NCBI RefSeq assembly: GCF_014649775.1
Contig: NZ_BMTR01000015.1
Span: 170,905 to 234,904 of the forward strand
From: Streptomyces longisporoflavus
Lineage (GTDB): Bacteria; Actinomycetota; Actinomycetes; Streptomycetales; Streptomycetaceae
Direction: 5' to 3'
Length of the DNA: 64,000 nucleotides
Under the pieces are notes generated by a model. That model saw only the letters and a program-made list of their open reading frames with translations, searched no databases and was not told the origin of the DNA. How positions within the stretch are numbered: position 1 is the first letter of the stretch; the number at the start of each line of letters is the position of its first letter. Positions 17,102 through 25,190 of the stretch are shown piece by piece. The translations under genes and the position numbers were made by a program.

Positions 17102-17347
17102 ATGGACCAAGAGCAGATTCTGTCCCGGATCGCGTCGATGGTCGACGACGAGCGGACGCTGCGGGAATCCCTGGCGCCGGGCGCGATCGACGTGGCGACG
17201 GAGCGCGCGAGGCTCGGCGCGATCGAACGCGAACTTGACCGGTGCTGGGATCTGCTGCGTCAGCGGCGCGCGAAGGCAGAGTTCGGCGAGAACCCCGACG
17301 AGGCACGGGTGCGTCCTGCCGCGGAGGTCGAGGGCTACCGCTCGTAG
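17102..17347 (+). CDS. DUF2630 family small protein
   Basis: 81 residues. Matches the DUF2630 pattern: a short helical hairpin (MDQEQILSRIASMVDDERTLRE and RARLGAIERELDRCWDLLRQRRA, each part of a longer helix), then the conserved acidic tail GENPDEARVRPAAEVEGY. Soluble, function unknown, widespread in actinobacteria. ATG 17102 is preceded by GAGGCG. The last 79 bp plus the following sequence are tandemly duplicated downstream. Confidence 0.85.
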   Translation: MDQEQILSRIASMVDDERTLRESLAPGAIDVATERARLGAIERELDRCWDLLRQRRAKAEFGENPDEARVRPAAEVEGYRS

Positions 17348-17717
17348 AGCCCGCCGTCCGGGGTGCCTCCCGACGCCTCGGCCCCGTCGCAGCTCTTGTC
17401 GACGAGGCCGATGACGGTGCGAGGTGCGTCCGGCCTGCGGGCGGCGGCGAGGGGCGCGTCACGGCCGGAGGCCGCGACTGCCCACGCGGCCGGGGCTGTC
17501 CCACGAACCCGTTGCGCGAAAGCCGAGTTCGGCGACGACCCCGATGAGGCACGGGTGCGTCCTGCCGCGGGGGTCGAGGGCTACCGCTCATAGAGCCCCG
17601 CCGTCCGGGGCCTCCCGGCGCCTCGGGGCGAAGTGCGGCCGACCTGCGGGCGGCGAGCGCCGCGTCGCGGCCGGAGGCGGCGAGTGCCCACCCGGCCGGG
17701 GTTGTTCCGCTGGCCCG
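17269..17717 (+). repeat. tandem duplication of the DUF2630 3' end, 246-bp period
   Basis: The segment from about 17269 to 17514 (last 79 bp of DUF2630 plus about 165 bp downstream) is repeated from 17515 to about 17717 with some 90 percent identity by eye in the coding part. The second copy lacks an internal stretch of about 45 bp. It ends at the PAP2 stop codon. Confidence 0.85.
17515..17593 (+). pseudogene. orphan copy of the DUF2630 C-terminus
   Basis: In the second repeat unit the frame KAEFGDDPDEARVRPAAGVEGY is preserved with its own stop at 17593, and differs at only a few residues from the parent. There is no start or upstream helix, so it is a non-functional remnant of the duplication. 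Confidence 0.75.
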
Positions 17718-18416
17718 TTACGCGGGGTCGGTCGTGCGGGGGGCAGGGCGTTGCGCGTACGTGGCGATCGCCACCGCCACCGCCAGCGCGCCGAGCAGCC
17801 AGCCGCCGAGGACGTCCGTCGGCCAGTGCACGCCGTTCCAGACGCGGGTCACGCCGACCCCCACGACGGAGACCACGGCGATCGTCACCCCGGTGCGCCA
17901 CACGGCGGGCCCGACGCCGTACAGGCGCAGGAGCCACAGGAGCAGTCCGCAGACGACCGTCGCCGTCATGGCGTGCCCCGAGGGGAAGGCCGCGAAGTGC
18001 GCGGAGTCCACCGGGTCCGGCCAGGTCGGGCGCGGCTTGTCGACCGCTGCCTTGAGCCCCTGCTGCACCACGGTGCCCACCACGCAGGTGACCGCGAGCC
18101 ACAGCGCGAGCCGGTAGGCGCCGCGGGAGGCGAGCCACAGGACGACCGCGGCGATCAGCGCCCGCATCGTCCACGGGTCCCACACCCAGTCGGTGAGGAC
18201 GCGACTGGTCTGGGTGAGTCCGTCGTGCGCGACGGCCCAGCGGTGCGTGGTGCGCGAGATGTCACCGTCGAGGCTGCGCAACGGGCGCCACTCCAGCTCG
18301 ACCAGGAGGATCAGCAGGAGCGCGGGGACACACAGGAGTGCGGCGGCGAGCGTGGCGCGGGACTTGGCCGGGCGCGGGGGGCTCGGCGGCGTGGCGAGTG
18401 GTGCGGCGGAGTGCAT
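17718..18416 (-). CDS. PAP2 superfamily membrane phosphatase
   Basis: About 232 residues with five or six membrane segments. I chose ATG 18416 because GAGG lies eight bases upstream; a GTG at 18440 is in frame. The three PAP2 signature motifs are present: KAAVDKPRP (motif 1), FPSGHAMTA (motif 2) and TRVWNGVHWPTDVLGG (motif 3, with Thr in place of the usual Ser and the catalytic His). These enzymes remove phosphate from membrane lipids such as phosphatidic acid or undecaprenyl diphosphate, on the outer face. The neighbouring M56 peptidase is on the same strand; co-transcription is possible across a 160-bp gap. Confidence 0.9.
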   Translation of the reverse strand: MHSAAPLATPPSPPRPAKSRATLAAALLCVPALLLILLVELEWRPLRSLDGDISRTTHRWAVAHDGLTQTSRVLTDWVWDPWTMRALIAAVVLWLASRGAYRLALWLAVTCVVGTVVQQGLKAAVDKPRPTWPDPVDSAHFAAFPSGHAMTATVVCGLLLWLLRLYGVGPAVWRTGVTIAVVSVVGVGVTRVWNGVHWPTDVLGGWLLGALAVAVAIATYAQRPAPRTTDPA

Positions 18417-18514
18417 GAAATGATCCTCGCCGACGGGCACCGGCGAGGGCCATCCCGGTGCGGGATCCCGTGGCGGAGAGACGCGGATTCCCCGGCTCGG
18501 GGCGGCTTCGCCCG

Positions 18515-18564
18515 GGCTTCGGTTCCGGCGCGGCGGGCTCAGGCTTCGGTTCCGGCGCGGCGGG
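18515..18564. repeat. 27-bp direct repeat
   Basis: GGCTTCGGTTCCGGCGCGG and the next four bases occur at 18515-18537 and 18542-18564, between the M56 stop and the PAP2 start. A third, weaker GGCTTCG follows. Confidence 0.7.
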
Positions 18565-18576
18565 TTTCGGCTTCGC

Positions 18577-19512
18577 TCAGCCCAGCGCCCGCAGTCCCGG
18601 TACGAACGTCACCAGGAGCGGGACCACCGGCACCAGTGCCGCGGCTGCCGTCAGTCGCAGGCGCCGGGCCGCGGTGAGGCGCGGGCGGGCGGACAGCAGG
18701 CGGTGCACCCGCTGCGGTACGTGCGCCTGCGGGGTCGGGCAGGGGCCGAAGACGCCCCGGTCTTCGTTGAGCTCGATCAGGGCGAGGGCGATCGTCAGGC
18801 GCCCGAAGCGCCGCGAAGCCACGTCGTCGGCCGCCAGCTCGACCAGGCGGTGCATCTCGTCCCGGAACGCGGCGAAGACCGGCACCTGAGGGAACCCCGC
18901 GGCCAGCGCGCCCGAGCAGTGCAGGAGCCAGTCATGGCGCGCTTGGGCGTGCCCCTGCTCGTGGGCGAGCACCGCATCCAGCTGACGGCCTTTCAGGCGG
19001 CGCAACGCGGCCGTGGTGATGACCAGTTGGGGCGCCGTGCCCGGCAGCCACCAGGCGTCGGGGCGCTCGCCCTCCAGGACGACGAGCCGGTCGGCGCCGG
19101 GCTCCTCGCCGGGCAGCAGCGGAGCACGCAGGAGGAGTTCGGCCCGCCGCTTGCGGCGCCTCGTCCGCGCCCGGGAGATCTCGCGGGTCAGCATGGCCGC
19201 GGTCCAGATGCCGCCGAGGGCCAGCGCCACGGCGGTCGCGGGCGCCCAGAAGTCGCCCGCCCCCAGCGCGTACGCGTCGACCACGTCGTGCGGCGCGGGC
19301 GCGAAGACATGACCGCGCACGGCCTGCCACGCGGCGGCGGCGCTCACGGTCATCGACAGGACGCAGCACATCAGCACACCCGCCACGACGCACTGCCACG
19401 CCCACAGCGCGACCACCGGTTCGCGCTCCGGCCAGTCGGCGCGTGCGAGCAGGCGCGGGGCGACGACGGCGGTGAGGGCGCCCAGCAGCAACAGCGCAAC
19501 GGGGAGCAACAT
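18577..19512 (-). CDS. M56 family membrane metallopeptidase (BlaR1/MecR1-like core)
   Basis: 311 residues with four predicted membrane helices (residues 2-25, 37-62, 90-108, and the C-terminal VPVVPLLVTFVPG region). The zinc motif HEQGH is at about residue 184, followed by the third-ligand region ELAADDVASRRFG. A basic loop ARTRRRKRRAEL precedes the catalytic domain. In BlaR1-type systems such a protease cleaves a BlaI-type repressor, but no BlaI gene is beside it and there is no penicillin-binding sensor domain. The tail after the last helix is very short. The substrate is therefore unknown. Confidence 0.88.
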   Translation of the reverse strand: MLLPVALLLLGALTAVVAPRLLARADWPEREPVVALWAWQCVVAGVLMCCVLSMTVSAAAAWQAVRGHVFAPAPHDVVDAYALGAGDFWAPATAVALALGGIWTAAMLTREISRARTRRRKRRAELLLRAPLLPGEEPGADRLVVLEGERPDAWWLPGTAPQLVITTAALRRLKGRQLDAVLAHEQGHAQARHDWLLHCSGALAAGFPQVPVFAAFRDEMHRLVELAADDVASRRFGRLTIALALIELNEDRGVFGPCPTPQAHVPQRVHRLLSARPRLTAARRLRLTAAAALVPVVPLLVTFVPGLRALG

Positions 19513-19645
19513 GTGTCAAGACTATGAGTGCGGCGCTCCCGGAGGGTATGGCCTATCGCCGCAAGTGACGCACGCCACGGCCGATCGCAGGGATATCACC
19601 CCTTACGGCCCCGCCGCGCCGGGCGCTCGCGTCCTTGGCGCCGTC

Positions 19646-20206
19646 CTACAGCGTGAGGAGCATCGCGATCATGGCGATGCCCATGGACAGCCGGCACACC
19701 ATCGCGAGCTCCGTGCGGTCGCCCCACCCCGTGACCGTCCCGCCGCCCCCCGTCTCCGCCGCCATGGTCGGTACGGGCAGGAGGCGGACCCCGGACCACA
19801 GCACGTATCCCGCGAAGTACAGCAGCAGCGCTCCGGTCAGCGCCGGTGCGCCACCGCCGCCGTGGCCCGTGTGTGCGGCGGGGGTCGTGGCCATGGCCGC
19901 CGCCATGTAGACCATGGCGCAGGCGCCGACCAGATGATGCAGGTGGTGCCGATCGCGCCGGGCCGCCCACAGGGCACGCAGAGCCGCCACGCCGAACACG
20001 GCCGCGTACCCGAGCCAGGCCCACCGCGGCGGGGTGAGTACGACCGCGGGCACGGCCATCAACGCCATCCCGAAGCCCATGAGCGCCTCGCCCCCGGCCG
20101 CGCGGCGCTGTTCCTCGATCCTGCTGCGCATCCGCAGCAGACAGTAGGACCCGGTCGCCGCGCACAGCGCGACGAGCAGCCAGCCGGCCTGCGCCGGTCC
20201 GTGCAC
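19646..20206 (-). CDS. DUF5134 multi-pass membrane protein
   Basis: About 186 residues starting at GTG 20206, with GGGGAGG six bases upstream. Six hydrophobic segments are visible (AGWLLVALCAATGSYCLLRM; FGMALMAVPAVVL; AWLGYAAVFGVAALRALWA; LVGACAMVYMAAAM; LTGALLLYFAGYVLW; AMVCRLSMGIAMIAMLL). A HHLHHLVGACAMVYM motif in helix 4 and a His/Gly-rich loop (HTGHGGGG) are typical of DUF5134, which I associate with copper-linked genes in actinomycetes. It lies 133 bp upstream of the M56 gene on the same strand. Confidence 0.8.
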   Translation of the reverse strand: MHGPAQAGWLLVALCAATGSYCLLRMRSRIEEQRRAAGGEALMGFGMALMAVPAVVLTPPRWAWLGYAAVFGVAALRALWAARRDRHHLHHLVGACAMVYMAAAMATTPAAHTGHGGGGAPALTGALLLYFAGYVLWSGVRLLPVPTMAAETGGGGTVTGWGDRTELAMVCRLSMGIAMIAMLLTL

Positions 20207-20351
20207 CGCGCACCTCCCCGATCGGATCGACGGTGTCGTCGGGTCGATGCCCTCGCACAGGGGGGTCGTATGCGAGCGCACGGGTGTACGCGGGGAGCGC
20301 GGAGGGAGCGGACGCGGGGTGACGGAGGAGACTTCCGAGGTAAATCGTTTT

Positions 20352-20373
20352 CAAGTAAAACACTTGCTAATGT
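20352..20373 (+). promoter_or_regulatory. FUSC promoter with overlapping palindrome
   Basis: CAAGT (20352-20356) and ACTTG (20362-20366) form an inverted repeat. It abuts TAATGT (20368-20373), a good -10 element seven bases before the ATG at 20381. The -35 is weak. This is the likely operator for the MarR protein encoded downstream. Confidence 0.5.
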
Positions 20374-20380
20374 TCTTGGT

Positions 20381-22057
20381 ATGAGCAGCACGCCACCCCC
20401 TTCGCCCCGCACCTTCGGCCCTCCCCGTGCCCGCCGACTCCCGCTCGCCGGTGTGCTGCGTCCCGGCAAGCCGTCCGACATCTGGTTCAAGCCCGCGTCG
20501 AGCGTGGTCGTCGCCACCGCGATACCGAATCTGACGCTGCTCGCGCTCGGCCGCCTCGACCTCGTGATGTACACGATGGCCGGATCGTTCTGTGCCCTCT
20601 ACACCCACAACCTCCCCTACGCCGCACGGGCCCGCGCCCTCGCCGGGGTCGTCGCCGGGATGCTGGCCAGTGTCGGCATCGCCATGGTCGCCGCCTCGCT
20701 CACCACGTCGGCGGCCGTGCTCGTGGCCGTCGGATCGCTGCTCGCCGCCGCGCAGAAGACGCTCTGCGACGCGACCCGCATCGGCCCGCCCGGCCACCTC
20801 ATCTTCACCTTCATCAGCTCCGCCACCCTCTTCGCGCCGCAGGCCATCGGCCAGGTCCCCGGCCACCTCGCCCTCACGCTCGGCGCCGGCGCCATCGCCT
20901 GGCTGGTCGGCATGGCCCCCGCCCTGCTGCGACCGCACGGCCCCGAGCGCCGCGCCACCGCCAGGGCCCTGCGTGCGGCGGCCGCGTACGCCGAGGCAGC
21001 CGGGCCCGCCCGCGAGCGCGCCCGGCCCGTTGCGGCGGCGGCCGTCCACGCCGCCTGGCAGTCCCTGCTCGCCACCGGCGCCCGCACGGCGGCGCGTCGC
21101 GCCCTGGAGCGCCTGGTGATCCGCGCCGAGGACACCCTGGCGGCGCCGTCCGCGGCCGACCCCGCCCAGCTGCGCTCCTGGGCCGCCGGCCTGCGCGGCA
21201 CGGGCGCGGTGCCGCGCCCCGGCGACGTACGGCCCGGCGCTGAGGACGAACTCCTCGGAGTGGACGCGGAGCTGGCGGCGCGCTCCCCGAAGGGTGCCCT
21301 CTGGCGGCGCCTGGGCCCCGGCTCGCCGCTGCTGCCCATCGCGCTGCGGACGGCCGTCGGCTGCGCGCTCGCCGGGTACGCGTCCCTCGCGCTCGGCGTC
21401 GGCCGCCCCTACTGGGCCCTTGTCACCGCGGCCTCGCTCTACCAGGCCAACGTCACGCTCACCTGGAACAGGGGAGTGCAGCGCGTGGTCGGCAACCTCG
21501 TCGGGGTGCTCGCCTTCGCCGCGATCGTCCCGCTGGCCCACCTCAGCCATGCCGCGCTCATCCTCTGCTGCCTGGCGCTGGCCTTCGGCGCGGAGGCACT
21601 GATCGGCCGCAACTACTGGCTGGGCACGGTGTGCGTCACGCCCATGGCGCTCCTCGTCACCGAGTTCGCGCGTTTCCAGCAGCCCGGTGACCTCATCCTC
21701 GACCGGGTCGTGGACACGTTCGTGGGCGCGCTGCTCGGCATCGTCGCGGCGATCGCCGTCACCAACCGGCGCGCCGCCGACCACATCGAGCTGGCCATCG
21801 ACGCCACGGACCGCGCCCGCGCCCGCGCCGAACAGGCCCTGGCGGCCCCGCGCCGCGATCCCGGCATCCTGCGCCCGGCGCGCCGTGACCTGACGGCCGC
21901 CCTGGTCGACCTGCGCACCGCCCACGACGCGGCGGCGGGCGAATGGTGGCAGCGCGCCCTGCCCGACCAGCGGGTGATGGCCGCCGAACAGGCAGGACAC
22001 CGTACGCTCGCGGCGACGGTACGCGGCACGCGGCACGGCGAGCGCGTACGGGTGTGA
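20381..22057 (+). CDS. FUSC family membrane transporter-like protein
   Basis: About 558 residues. It has two blocks of hydrophobic segments, residues 45-180 and 320-450, separated by a helical cytosolic region, the plan of the FUSC / aromatic acid exporter superfamily. The second block contains LGVGRPYWALVTAASLYQANV and LGTVCVTPMALLVTEF, typical FUSC motifs, then a coiled C-terminal helical tail (RARARAEQALAAPRR). Family members export aromatic acids or other small molecules. No Shine-Dalgarno is seen and the -10 lies seven bases upstream, so the mRNA may be leaderless. A MarR gene follows 37 bp downstream and is probably in the same operon. Confidence 0.87.
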   Translation: MSSTPPPSPRTFGPPRARRLPLAGVLRPGKPSDIWFKPASSVVVATAIPNLTLLALGRLDLVMYTMAGSFCALYTHNLPYAARARALAGVVAGMLASVGIAMVAASLTTSAAVLVAVGSLLAAAQKTLCDATRIGPPGHLIFTFISSATLFAPQAIGQVPGHLALTLGAGAIAWLVGMAPALLRPHGPERRATARALRAAAAYAEAAGPARERARPVAAAAVHAAWQSLLATGARTAARRALERLVIRAEDTLAAPSAADPAQLRSWAAGLRGTGAVPRPGDVRPGAEDELLGVDAELAARSPKGALWRRLGPGSPLLPIALRTAVGCALAGYASLALGVGRPYWALVTAASLYQANVTLTWNRGVQRVVGNLVGVLAFAAIVPLAHLSHAALILCCLALAFGAEALIGRNYWLGTVCVTPMALLVTEFARFQQPGDLILDRVVDTFVGALLGIVAAIAVTNRRAADHIELAIDATDRARARAEQALAAPRRDPGILRPARRDLTAALVDLRTAHDAAAGEWWQRALPDQRVMAAEQAGHRTLAATVRGTRHGERVRV

Positions 22058-22094
22058 CCAGCCGGGCAACGCGCAAGGGCGAGGACAGGGGCGC

Positions 22095-23144
22095 ATGAGG
22101 AACGGGAGCGACCGGAACGAGGCGGCGGCGAAAGCCGCGGCGAGTACGGGGGACGCGGGAGACGCGGGAGACGGTGCTGCGGGCGGTGCGGGCGGTGCGG
22201 GCGGTGCGGGCGGCAGTGCTGCGGTGCGCGCTGGGGGCGATGGTGCGGGAGATACGGGGGGCAGTGCTGCGGTGCGTGCGGCCGACGGAGCTGCGCTCGA
22301 AGTCGCGTCCGGAGCCGCCGCGGACGGAACCGTGCGTGCGGCACATGGTGCTGCGGGTGGTGCCGGGGGCGGAGTTGCCGCGGGTGAATCCGTGTCCGGA
22401 GCCGCGGGCGGTTTCGTGCGTGCGGATCACGGTGCTGCGGGTGGTGCCGGGGGCGGAGTTGCCGCGGGTGGATCCGTGTCCGGAGCCGCGGGCGGTTCCG
22501 TGCGTGCGGATCACGGCGCTGCGGCTGGTGCCGGAGGCGGAGTCACCGCGGGCGGTTTCGTGCGGGCGGCGGGCGGTGGGCCCGGTGTCCCGCCCCGTGA
22601 CACCGGGGCAGGCGATGGGCCCGGCGTCGCGCCGCGTGACACCGTCGCCGCGGTCGTGCGGCAGTGGCAGGCGGTGCGGCCGGACATCGACACAGGTCCG
22701 ATGGAAGTCATCGGCCGCATCAACCGGTGCGCGGCCCTCCTGCAACAGGCCGAGGACGCCCCGCTGCGCCGCGCCGGCCTGACCCGTCCCGAGTTCGACC
22801 TCCTCGGCGCGCTGCGCCGTACCGGCCATGAGCTGACCCCCGGTGAACTGGCCCGCGAGACCTTCTCGTCGGGGGCCGCCGTCACCAAACGTCTCAAGCA
22901 GCTCCAGGAGCGCGACCTGGTCGACCGGCGCCCCGACACCCGTGACCGCCGTGTCTCGCACGTCGGCCTGACCGACACGGGCCGCGACCTCGTCGACTCG
23001 ATCCTGCCCGACCAGCTCGCCTACGAGACGGTGGTCCTCGCCGGGCTCGACGAGGACGGGCAAGGCCAACTGAGCGGCCTGCTGGGGGAGTTGCTGCAAC
23101 AGCTGGAAGGGCGGCTCGGGCTCTCGCCGGGGTTTCGCGGCTGA
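22095..23144 (+). CDS. MarR-family regulator with long repetitive N-terminal extension
   Basis: 349 residues if translated from ATG 22095, which has a GAGG/AGGGG site. Residues from about 188 are a normal MarR protein: VRQWQAVRPDIDTGPMEVIGR, the winged HTH (LTRPEFDLLGALRRTGHE; LARETFSSGAAVTKRLKQL; DLVDRRPDTRDRRVSHVGLT) and C-terminal dimer helix. Residues 1-187 are Gly/Ala-rich and built of 28-residue repeats. Third-position GC falls sharply in that part, unlike the rest of the protein. An in-frame GTG at 22656 would give a 162-residue MarR of usual size but has no clear ribosome site. It probably controls the FUSC operon. Confidence 0.82.
   Translation: MRNGSDRNEAAAKAAASTGDAGDAGDGAAGGAGGAGGAGGSAAVRAGGDGAGDTGGSAAVRAADGAALEVASGAAADGTVRAAHGAAGGAGGGVAAGESVSGAAGGFVRADHGAAGGAGGGVAAGGSVSGAAGGSVRADHGAAAGAGGGVTAGGFVRAAGGGPGVPPRDTGAGDGPGVAPRDTVAAVVRQWQAVRPDIDTGPMEVIGRINRCAALLQQAEDAPLRRAGLTRPEFDLLGALRRTGHELTPGELARETFSSGAAVTKRLKQLQERDLVDRRPDTRDRRVSHVGLTDTGRDLVDSILPDQLAYETVVLAGLDEDGQGQLSGLLGELLQQLEGRLGLSPGFRG
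22331..22558 (+). repeat. 84-bp tandem repeat in the MarR 5' coding region
   Basis: Units at 22331-22414, 22415-22498 and a shortened one at 22499-22558. Each starts CGTGCGTGCGG and encodes VRADHGAAGGAGGGVAAG-type residues. Upstream, GGTGCGGGC is repeated several times at 22187-22212. Confidence 0.85.
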
Positions 23145-23331
23145 CGCCCGGCGCAGCCCGGACGCCCGGCACAGCCCGTCAGTGGTCCTCGACCGAGGCC
23201 GCCGGCATCTCCCTCGTCTCCGGCTCCACATGCCGTGTGATCCCGTGCTGTCCTGAGTGACCCTCCCCGATCCTCCCCGCGCCTCCGCCCCGCCCCTCTC
23301 CGCTTCTCTCCGCCCCCCAAGGAGTCCCCCC

Positions 23332-23673
23332 ATGCCCCCCACAGCCGAAGACAGCGGCGAGCAGGGTCCGCCGGATCCCGTGGCCTCGCCCCTGGACGGG
23401 CTCCCCGCCCTCGACGGCGTGGCCCGTCCCTCCCTCTGGCTGCTCCTCGTCCCCGTCCTGCTCTACGGCGCCGCCCCGTTCGTGGCCAACCGCGTCGAGC
23501 CGCGCATCTTGGGTGTCCCCTTCCTCCTGGCCTGGGTCATCGCCGCCACGGTGATCAGCCCGCTGGTCATCTGGCTCGCCGCCCGGCTCGATCCCGCGTA
23601 CCGCGCCAACGCCGTCGAGCCCATCCCGGCCGACGACCTGCCGGGCACCGACGCCGAAGGAGGCCGTCGATGA
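23332..23673 (+). CDS. DUF3311 small membrane subunit
   Basis: 113 residues. An N-terminal Pro/Asp-rich cytosolic segment is followed by two membrane helices (LWLLLVPVLLYGAAPF and GVPFLLAWVIAATVISPLVIWLAAR, broken by the loop NRVEPRIL). DUF3311 proteins are encoded immediately before sodium:solute symporters and are thought to be accessory subunits. Here the stop overlaps the symporter start (ATGA at 23670-23673), so translation is coupled. ATG 23332 follows AAGGAG. Confidence 0.9.
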   Translation: MPPTAEDSGEQGPPDPVASPLDGLPALDGVARPSLWLLLVPVLLYGAAPFVANRVEPRILGVPFLLAWVIAATVISPLVIWLAARLDPAYRANAVEPIPADDLPGTDAEGGRR

Positions 23674-25190
23674 ACGGCTCGGCAGCCGTCGCGACCACCA
23701 TCTTCGGGCTCGCGATGGTCGCCACCATCGGCATCGGCCTGTGGAGCGCCCGCGGCCGGTCCAAGGGCCTGGCCGAATGGTCCGTCTCCAGCCGCGGACT
23801 CGGTGTCCTTTTCATCTGGCTGCTCATGGCGGGCGAGACGTACACGAGCTTCTCGTTCCTCGGCACCGCGGGCTGGTCCTACTCTTTCGGCGCGCCGATC
23901 CTCTATCTGGTCGCCTATCTGACCGTCGGTTTCGCCGTCGCGTACGTCGTGGGCCCCGCCCTGTGGACGTACGCGAGCCGGCACGGCCTCATCTCCATCG
24001 CGGACATCGCCGAATTCCGTTTCCGCTCGCGCCCGGTGGGGATTCTCGTCGCCGTCGTCGCGACGGTCTTCATCGTCCCCTACATCCAGGTGCAGATTCA
24101 GGGCATGGGCGTCGTCGTGAACGCGATGACGTACGGCAGCGTCGATCTCAAGGTCGCCGCCGTCATCTCCTTCGTCGTGGCCGAGGTGTTCATCCTCGTG
24201 TCCGGTCTGCGCGGCTCGGCCTGGGTGAGCGCGCTCAAGGACATGCTGGTGATCGTCGCCGTCGTGTTCCTCGCCGTGTACATCCCGATGCACTACCTCG
24301 GCGGGGTCGGCGACCTCATGCAGCGCATGGTGACCGAGAGGCCCGAGTGGCTGACCTTCCCCGGCCACGAGTCCGGCGGGCGCAACGCCATGTGGTTCCT
24401 GAGCACCGTGGTGCTCAACGCCGTGACGATCACCATCTTCCCGACCACCGTCGCCGGTTACCTCAGCGCGAAGAGCCCGAACGCGCTGCGCCGCAACGCG
24501 CTGCTCCTGCCCTGGTACCAACTGCTTCTGTTCGTCCCGATGGTGGTCGGCGCGACGGCACTGTTCGTGATGCCGACCCTGGGCAACCCCGACCTCGCCC
24601 TCTTCAGCCTCGTCACCGACTCGCTGCCCTCACCCGTCGTGGCGTTGATCGGCGTCGCGGGCGCGCTCTCGGCGATCGTGCCGATGAGCGTGTTCATGCT
24701 CTCCATCGGCACACTGTGGGGCCGCACGATTCTCGGCGGCGGCAACGGCGCCGATCCGCGGGCGAGCCGCCGGACATCGGGGAAGCCGGGCGACGCCGAC
24801 GACATGCGGACCAAGCGACTGTCGCAACTGGTGTGCGTCGTCGCCGGGTTGATCGCCCTCGCGGGCAGCCTCTTCTACCCGAACACCCTCGTGGAGCTCT
24901 CCGTCCTGTCGTACGAGGGACTGGCCCAGCTCGTGCCCGTCGTGCTGCTCGCCCTGTTCTGGCGGCGGCTGACCGCGCGGGCCGCCGTCTGCGGAATGCT
25001 CACCGGGCTCGCGGTGATGACCGCGCTGTGGGCCACCGAGAACGACCCGTACCACGGGGTGAACGGCGGCGTCATCGCGCTCGCGGCCAACCTCGTCGTG
25101 CTGCTCGCGGTCGTGTTCCTCGCACCGGGCGCCGGACCGGCCCTGCCGCGCGAGGGTTCGGCACAAGCCGCCGTGCGGGAGACACGATGA
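23670..25190 (+). CDS. sodium:solute symporter (SSS family)
   Basis: 506 residues with about 13 hydrophobic segments, as in the SSS family. The N-terminal half has the family pattern SRGLGVLFIWLLMAGETYTSFSFLGTAG (two pieces joined), and the conserved GHESGGRNAMWFLSTVVLNAVTI region. A charged cytoplasmic loop with RASRRTSGKPGDADDMRTKR precedes the last helices. The substrate is not readable; relatives carry sugars, amino acids, nucleobases or carboxylates. Genes downstream encode an amidase-like enzyme with a 4-bp overlap, and a DUF917/HyuA pair, so an amide-, hydantoin- or lactam-type nutrient is a reasonable guess. Confidence 0.92.
   Translation: MNGSAAVATTIFGLAMVATIGIGLWSARGRSKGLAEWSVSSRGLGVLFIWLLMAGETYTSFSFLGTAGWSYSFGAPILYLVAYLTVGFAVAYVVGPALWTYASRHGLISIADIAEFRFRSRPVGILVAVVATVFIVPYIQVQIQGMGVVVNAMTYGSVDLKVAAVISFVVAEVFILVSGLRGSAWVSALKDMLVIVAVVFLAVYIPMHYLGGVGDLMQRMVTERPEWLTFPGHESGGRNAMWFLSTVVLNAVTITIFPTTVAGYLSAKSPNALRRNALLLPWYQLLLFVPMVVGATALFVMPTLGNPDLALFSLVTDSLPSPVVALIGVAGALSAIVPMSVFMLSIGTLWGRTILGGGNGADPRASRRTSGKPGDADDMRTKRLSQLVCVVAGLIALAGSLFYPNTLVELSVLSYEGLAQLVPVVLLALFWRRLTARAAVCGMLTGLAVMTALWATENDPYHGVNGGVIALAANLVVLLAVVFLAPGAGPALPREGSAQAAVRETR

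Noticed and set aside
22174..22782. Alternative frame over the MarR repeats with high third-position GC
   Set aside because: The product is a run of RAV/PRA repeats with no domain. The GC pattern comes from the repeat composition. I kept it only as evidence that the MarR extension is odd.
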